Of a stretch of DNA of 53,071 bases, positions 46,501-53,071 are shown piece by piece. Both the position numbers and the translations under genes were made by a program. Source of the stretch: Mansonella perstans (Eukaryota > Nematoda > Chromadorea > Rhabditida > Onchocercidae); contig JBAMDO010000295.1 in assembly GCA_037074765.1 (NCBI GenBank), forward strand, positions 1 to 53,071. Direction: 5' to 3'. The notes beneath the pieces are model-generated. The model had not been told where the DNA came from and made no database searches. It saw nothing but the letters and a program-made list of their open reading frames with translations. The first letter of the stretch is position 1. Each line of letters begins with the position of its first letter.

Positions 46501-47378
46501 AAATTTCGGAACATTTTTTTTAAAATAAAATTCGAACTTTCTAATGAAAGTAAATTGACTGAAAACAACAATTTTTAATAATTTAAATTCCAGTTGATAA
46601 GAATTTTAAACAGTACTAAATTATGTAATTAAATTTAATGAATCATTCCCTATCAACAATTTCATTAAGATCGCAAATCCTTCAGTGTTCGGTTTTTTGC
46701 GTTGAATATAAAATGTTAAAATTTGATTACAATGTTGTTGTTTTACTTTTAGAATATAAATCAAATTATTGATTAAGACTATTAATTGAATTGTAAATGA
46801 AAGGAATCCATAGATGTATATGAGAACAAAGAAAAAGCATCATTTTAAGATTGCAGTAAGATATGATAATGATTGTAATGACTTTGTTAATGGTCAATAA
46901 ATCAAAAATACATTTACTTCTTGTTTAACTAATTATATTAAATTGATTAACGTGAAGTGTTTGACTTAGAAATAATTCATTTATTACTCATTATAATTTA
47001 GAATTAAGTAGTGCTTTTTAGTTCAGAAAGAATATTTATTAATTGTTTTTATTAATGATTGAATTGAGTTAAATAAGCAGTAACACGGAATTTTTCTAAA
47101 AATATTGAAGATTTTTTTTAAATTAATTTGCAGGTAAATTTAATTTATAGGTGTGGTTTAAAAATCGTCGTGCAAAAGATCGTAAACAAAAGCGTGAAAT
47201 TGATGCAAAGGATTGCATTGGACAAAAAATGAGCGCATCAGACGAATCAGATTATGAGGTATCTGATGATGATGACGATTGCGCCAAAGTTAAGAAGCAG
47301 CGTTTGACAACCAATAGTGTTGGCACTAACAATGACAAAATGGTGGAAATTAAAAAAGAATCCAAAAGTACAATTTAG
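43533..47378 (+). CDS. gsc: Goosecoid-type paired-like homeobox transcription factor, 4 exons
   Basis: Exons: 43533-43636, 45207-45364, 45986-46194, 47151-47378. Phases 2, 1 and 0 agree and give 699 nt, 232 residues. Residues 41-48, FSIESILS, form an eh1/GEH motif that recruits Groucho (UNC-37). A short Ala run follows ([10 protein letters not shown]). The homeodomain spans about 112-171: [17 protein letters not shown]-like [24 protein letters not shown], with Lys50 (residue 161), the Bicoid/Goosecoid specificity residue. The last intron splits codons 46/47 of the homeodomain, the usual paired-like position. Position 56 is Asp where goosecoid proteins normally have Trp. The tail is acidic ([12 protein letters not shown]) and ends with IKKE, a possible SUMO site. 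By family knowledge it is a repressor in early patterning and pharyngeal or neural fates; the C. elegans counterpart is probably ceh-45. Exon 1 ([20 protein letters not shown]...) is supported by phase and donor only. Confidence 0.88.
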
Positions 47379-47518
47379 CTTATTTTATCGAATTATTCTA
47401 AAAACTGATCAATTAGAACTTATCAATGAATTCAAAATACTTTAAAAGTTTAAAAAAAATTAAGCAAGCTAAAATATTTCATCATACGGTATAAATGTAC
47501 AATAATTTATTGAAATTG

Positions 47519-47524
47519 AATAAA
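47519..47524 (+). terminator. Candidate polyadenylation signal of the goosecoid gene
   Basis: AATAAA lies 141 bases after the stop codon in AT-rich sequence. Chance occurrence is possible. Confidence 0.4.
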
Positions 47525-49495
47525 TTTACAAAATTAAAAATAAATTGAAAAGTTGTGAGAATTTGAATTTTAACAAAAAATTTATTAACATTTTTTAAGT
47601 GATAAATTTTAATCTTTTATTCTTTATCACTGCTGATGCATATTTGTTATTTAAATGTACATCGAAATTAAAATTATGTTGACAGTATCGTACTTTTTAC
47701 CTGTTCTTTTCTTTCTTTTAATTAACAAAAGTTTATAATTCAAATTTACATAGATTATTTTGATTGATAAGAATTGTCGGTAAATTTCATGTTTTAATTG
47801 AAATAATTTTGCGCAATTCAATTTCTTGTAATTGAGTAAAAATATTATTATTATTGCAATTTTTAAACTGGACAAAAGTTTTTTTCCATTTCAAAACTTC
47901 TTACAAAGATTTTTATAATTGGAAAATTATTAGAAATTGTCATTTTTTAAATTAATTTAACCGCAATTGCAAATCATTGTAGTTAAAGTAACTCTTTCAA
48001 GATAAACACATATGTCACACAATAGAAGTTTTCTGTGGCATTGCCAAGAGGCTTTTTTATTTTTCCTCTGTTATGTTTATAATGCAGTTTGTTCTTTAAG
48101 CAGAATTTTCAATTTTTACAGTATCAAACGATAAACAATAGCACAATTGTTATTTGCTTCAATAGAAGCGCTTTCATTTGATTTGCTGCAAATTTTGCAT
48201 TTCTTAAATTGTATGTTTAACGAAATTTTAAACAAATGTGATTGAAAATTATAGTAAAAAGAAGTAGCGGGTTGCTTCTTTCATTTTTTGTTTTTCCTTT
48301 TTTTCGTTTTTTTTTTTCGAAAAATTTTTTTAAAAAAAAATGTTAGAAAGAAATTGTGAAATAAATTTCACAAATAATATTTCATAATAGTTCACTTCCA
48401 ATTTTCTATCGTAATCATTTTCCAATTTTTTCATCCTAACAAAATTTTCCATTTTTTTTCCACTGCATTAAATACCTGTTAAGTAAATTTGCTCAATTGG
48501 ATTCATTTGAATTCAATTTAAAAATTTATTGGCTTAAAAGGTTATTACACAAGAAAGAAAAAAGTACGGGAGGCAAAAGATAAAAAGAAGGAAGGCAAAA
48601 AACGAAAGAGCGAACAAAAGAGAGAGAAAAAGAAAAAAGAAATGATGGGAATGGAAAAAATTATTTCATAAATGTACATGTAATTAACGTAATTGGAAAA
48701 AAAACATTAAAAATTTCCATCAATTTTTTTCTTTCTTCTTTGCTTCCATGTATTTGCCAAAAATGTGTATTGGCAGCAATTAACAAAATTAATTAATTGA
48801 AATTATTGAATCATTTTAATTAACTGATTATTTCTCTTTCTTTTTTCCTTTTTTTGATAGAAATTTATCAATTTTAGTTAGAATGACCAATAAGAACAAT
48901 TTATGGGTATTTTTTCTCTTTTAATTTCTATTAATTATCATTAAAGAATATATTACTACAAAAGACTCAGGTACTAAATTACTAAATGTATATATTCAGT
49001 TATTGATTACACATTTGTTAGTTTTATAGTATTCAGAGGGATTTGATTCACCCTGTGCTTTTCTTCTTACCGTTCGTCTTAATTTTTCCAATTAATTTAA
49101 TTAATGAAATGATTTGCATAATTCTCTTTTTCACTTTATTTTCCTACTGCTAGCAATAATTTCACGACAATTCAAATTGTATCATATCAACAATTCAAAT
49201 TCAAATACTATCAATTGTATCACTGTTAATAACCAATTAAATCATTGATTGCAACTAAAAATATGAGCATAATTTTTTCGTTTTTTCCTACTGTAATTAT
49301 TACTGTAACTACAATAACCTTTTAATAATTTGCGTATGCATAATATAGTAAATATTTCTTTTTCACTGCTTTCATATACTAATTAAAAAGTTATGACAAT
49401 TGTGTTTAATGATATATTCTATCTAACTGAAAATATATCATTTTGCTAAATTTGAATCACACTGTAAATCACACTGATTTCTTCTGCACAGACAC

Positions 49496-49575
<80 letters not shown>

Positions 49576-49576
49576 T
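49496..49576 (+). repeat. (AC)n microsatellite
   Basis: About 35 AC dinucleotides with AT interruptions near 49542 and 49566. Confidence 0.95.
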
Positions 49577-52474
49577 ATATGCAAAAAACTATTCTCTCAA
49601 AGACAATACAATATGCGAAATACAGAGTAAATGATGCAGTACACTTACCATCTATTTGTTATTCTCAATTTTCTTTTCCGCTTCTTAATTACTGTTTTGA
49701 ATTTTTGGATTTTTGAGTTTTTCTTTTAAATAATATTTCAAATTAAATAATAAGGCAATAGTTTTTTTTTTAGTTATATTTCTTTTCAATTATCTCTTTC
49801 TTTTTACTTGATGCAAAATATCTTTTTCAAATTAATTTAATTATTCTATTTCATTTCTAATTTTTGCTTATTTTCCATTCATTTGTTTGATACAGTACAC
49901 TATCCATCAAATATCTAAAGGAAAAATGAATGAAAAAATTGCCAAAGTTATCACAATGCAATCAAATAAACATTTTATTTATTGAATTAACAGAAAGTAT
50001 TTTCATTTGAAAAATTTCAATGCGCAATTATTTAGGAAAAAATTTCACAAATTTTTTTTGATTAAAAAAAAAGTTGATACCGTAGAAAAAACTTTGAAGC
50101 TTTGATATTATTCTTAATAGCAAAAAAAAAAAAAAAAAAATTGAAAAGGGAATTGTTTCAAAATTTTTTTATTTTCGAAGAAAAAATTTTCCAAAAATTT
50201 TTTTCAGTTAATTTTTTTTTCGATTACACAAAATTAAAATGAATTTTTTAAATGTGAAATTTTTCATATTTTAATTTTTTTTTTAATTTGAAAAGTTTTG
50301 GAAGGAAATTTTTTTTTAGAAGAAAAGTACTATTCTATCAGTGATAACAAGATTGTAAAGACTTTTATTCACTGCATTTTGTTTGCAATGAAATGCCATT
50401 TCAATTTCATTCTTTGGTTGAATAAACTGGAAAAATAACAAACGGTATACGGTAATTCGATTTGTTTGCAATTTAATCGGATTTGTCCGATTTTATCACT
50501 TTATCGACAAACGCTTTTTCATTCATGCCAAAACTACTATTGATCAAAGTGGATTGAGGCAAATCCATTTTCATTTCCTGTTTCATTTCTCTTTTTCAGT
50601 TAAATCATAAAAACTATCGTACTTTGAAAAATTCTCGGACAATTATATCCAAACGGAAAAAAATGTTATTATAAATTTTCAAAAAAAATTTTTCATTGTT
50701 TACTTAATTACTTAATTCGAATGGATTACATAGTGAAAATTTTAAAAGTTAAAAAAATAATATTTTTGAAAAAAAAGAAAATTTTTTTGATTTTTGTTAT
50801 ATCATTAATTTTTTTCTAACAAACAAATAATGTATGATTTAATCAGCGAATGATTTTTTCTTTTGCGCTAGTTAATTTAGTAATTAATATTAAATGAAAT
50901 ATTTTAATTTTAGGTATTTAAGTATTACCACCACCGATCGGTAGGATTTATTTAGAACGAGCAACCACATGGCATAGAGAGATAAAAAAAGCGGGGGTTT
51001 TTTCCTCTTTTTTTGGCTCATAAAAATTAAATGGAATAACTTTGTCACATAATTTTCAATCTTTGAATTTTATGTAGAAAATTGATTTGAAATGGAAAAA
51101 TGATGCACAACAAATCATTTATTGTGCTCTCAATTTCTCCAAATTTCTGCTACTATTTCTATTTCTCACTTCTAATCTTTGTTTTTTCTTTCCATCTCTC
51201 ATATACAAATAACTTTCGGACCATTCTTCCATCACCTTTCCCTTGTACACATCTTACCTTAATTGAATTATTCATACCTCAATGAATCCATCAATTTTCT
51301 TCCCCGAATCTCACATCCCAGTGCTGCTGTAACAATCTCTCTTTGCCGACTAACCTTCTTCTCCATTTAGAAAGATAAAAAAAAGAAAGAAAGAAAAACC
51401 ATTAATTAATTGACATTGCAGTAAAAAAAAGAAGAAAAAATCAGGAATTCTGAGGTTAAATTTTATTAAAGAAAAAGGGAATAAAAAAAAACTTTTTTTT
51501 ACGTTTCACTGAAATTTCCTAATAATTACTCAAATTTTGAAAGTTACTTATATAATTAATCACTCAAAAATAATTACTAAATTATTAGTTATAGAGAATA
51601 TTTTTTCATTAATTAATCAAATATCTTCTACTAATTAATCACGTTTATCAGATATTTTGCACTAATCAAAACAAACTACTCAAATATCGTCCCATTTTCC
51701 GCATTACAATTTATACCTGTATTCCTTAACTGCTTATTTTTTTTTTTTTTTGTAACAAATACTATTTAATGAATGAACAAAAAAAGTTTGCAAGTCTATA
51801 TTTATACATATTAATTGATGCATTCGTTAATCAAATACAATTTCATGGTCTGCTAATTAATCGGCTGATTAATTTTTTCAATAAATATCATTAAAACTAA
51901 TAATAAATTTATAGCTTAAAATTCAATTAAATCGTTTGTAAACACTATAATTTGGTACCGTATTTATCAATAACAATAACAATAATGTAAGTTATAATTT
52001 TGATTGATTGAAACTATTGAATTCTTTTCTTATTTTATTCATTAATACTTATAAATATTAATTGAACAAATTTTATTTACCGTAATATTTCCAATTTGCA
52101 TATTTCATTTTTTTGTTTAATGCACTATTAATGAACGAAGTGATTAATTAATGAGATGAGAAGTATTGTTAGAAGTATATATAGCGATGAAGAGAGGACA
52201 TTTTATCCTACTTGTATTTTTGTCAACAAAAGTAAATAAAAAATATTCAATGGAAGATATTATTAACGAGTAGTAAGTTACCTTGGACATGCACTTATTA
52301 TATTAATATGCAAACAATCAACTGGTCATACTATTCAAGGCATTCAATGAAGCTTAGCATTTCACGCATTTGTTTAGCTTAAGTAAACAAATGAAGTGAA
52401 TATCGTAGGTTTACATTAGGTATCATCCTCTTTATTTCTGATTACTATCACTTGTTGCAATGCAGCATTATCGT

Positions 52475-52484
52475 AGAAGTAGTG

Positions 52485-52515
<31 letters not shown>

Positions 52516-52555
52516 TAGTAGTAGTAGTAGTAGCAGTAGTAGTAGTAGTAATAAT
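52475..52555 (+). repeat. (AGT)n trinucleotide microsatellite
   Basis: About 25 AGT units with occasional GGT and AGC variants, grading into AATAAT. Confidence 0.92.
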
Positions 52556-53071
52556 AATAGCAGTAGGAGTATTTTCGCTCATTATTAGGTAAAATTCATC
52601 AATTTACTTGCCATTAAGCAATTAATTTTTACAATTTTCATTATTCAGATGATGTGATAATGATTATGATGATGTTAATGATAATGACGATAAATATGAT
52701 AAATACAGTAGTTAAGAGGGTTGCTTAATTATTATTGGATATCACTGATGATATTTAACATTCCTCTGATAAGACTGCTGGCATTGGAGGAGTATAACAA
52801 TTAATTATCAAATTAATCGCTCGATCATTGTCTTATCACTACATTTTGGATAAGATGGCAATAACTTAACCTAATTTCAAGCTTTCTTATCAATTAATTG
52901 GAGTAATAACGCTAAAAGATTATTGTATCAGTTATATAGCTAATAACCACTTATGTAAAATGATTGAAATTGGCATAAAAAATTACCGTGGAAAATAATA
53001 TTTAAAATTTATCGGTTGGAAATATTTTAGAAACTTTTTTTCATAATATAATTTGTTATGCGTGAGGAAAA

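Larger units (their letters stand above)
47525..53071. other. Intergenic, AT-rich, to the window end
   Basis: I find no exon or RNA gene. Contents are poly(T) and poly(A) runs (for example 50122-50140), a purine-rich tract around 48550-48655, a long (AC)n (49496-49576) and an (AGT)n array (52475-52555). Confidence 0.55.

Noticed and set aside
49443..49634. Frame encoding a Thr-His repeat
   Set aside because: It is translation of the (AC)n microsatellite.

Overview
This is AT-rich nuclear DNA of a parasitic-type nematode, possibly a spirurid or filarial worm. The main evidence is a neuronal clathrin adaptor whose first 50 or so residues closely match C. elegans UNC-11, short-consensus nematode introns, and an exact copy of the nematode SL1 spliced-leader sequence inside a retrotransposon LTR. 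There is no bacterial gene organisation, rRNA, convincing tRNA or CRISPR array.

Layout. 37-603 (-) holds the first two exons of an aspartylglucosaminidase that runs off the left edge. 3059-13317 (-) is a complete 18-exon AP180/UNC-11 gene (857 codons), with a further 69-nt cassette exon and a duplicated splice donor inside the ANTH domain. 13318-24472 is an 11-kb gene desert with degenerate minisatellites. 24473-30991 is a BEL/Pao LTR-retrotransposon composite folded into a giant inverted repeat. 32787-34711 (-) is a five-exon membrane-anchored HspQ/YccV-domain protein. 36624-38438 (+) is a four-exon, probably mitochondrial helical-repeat protein, possibly related to PTCD2, divergently arranged with its neighbour. 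43533-47378 (+) is a complete four-exon goosecoid-type homeobox gene with an eh1 repressor motif. The remainder is AT-rich intergenic DNA with microsatellites.

The most unusual object is the 6.5-kb composite at 24473-30991. Its ends are two LTRs in inverted, not direct, orientation, and it is flanked by a 5-bp direct duplication (GGTCT). This suggests that the palindromic form itself integrated. Inside, each arm carries a 79-codon gag fragment interrupted exactly at the terminus of a second, related LTR, followed by a gag plus protease-fragment unit. The arms meet at an asymmetric 0.3-kb LTR remnant. One gag copy is intact and the mirror copy has three one-base deletions. The LTRs carry SL1-like sequence right after their AATAAA signal. 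The inner LTR has the exact 22-nt SL1 plus a second degenerate copy, the outer LTR a 21/22 match, and a separately inserted solo LTR the 3' part. All continue with GT.

The host genes are functionally unrelated (lysosomal hydrolase, endocytic adaptor, YccV-domain protein, mitochondrial protein, transcription factor). Their spacing is too wide for a nematode operon, apart from the divergent pair near 34.7-36.6 kb. Exon boundaries were derived by hand from splice sites, phase continuity and family resemblance. No database search was possible.
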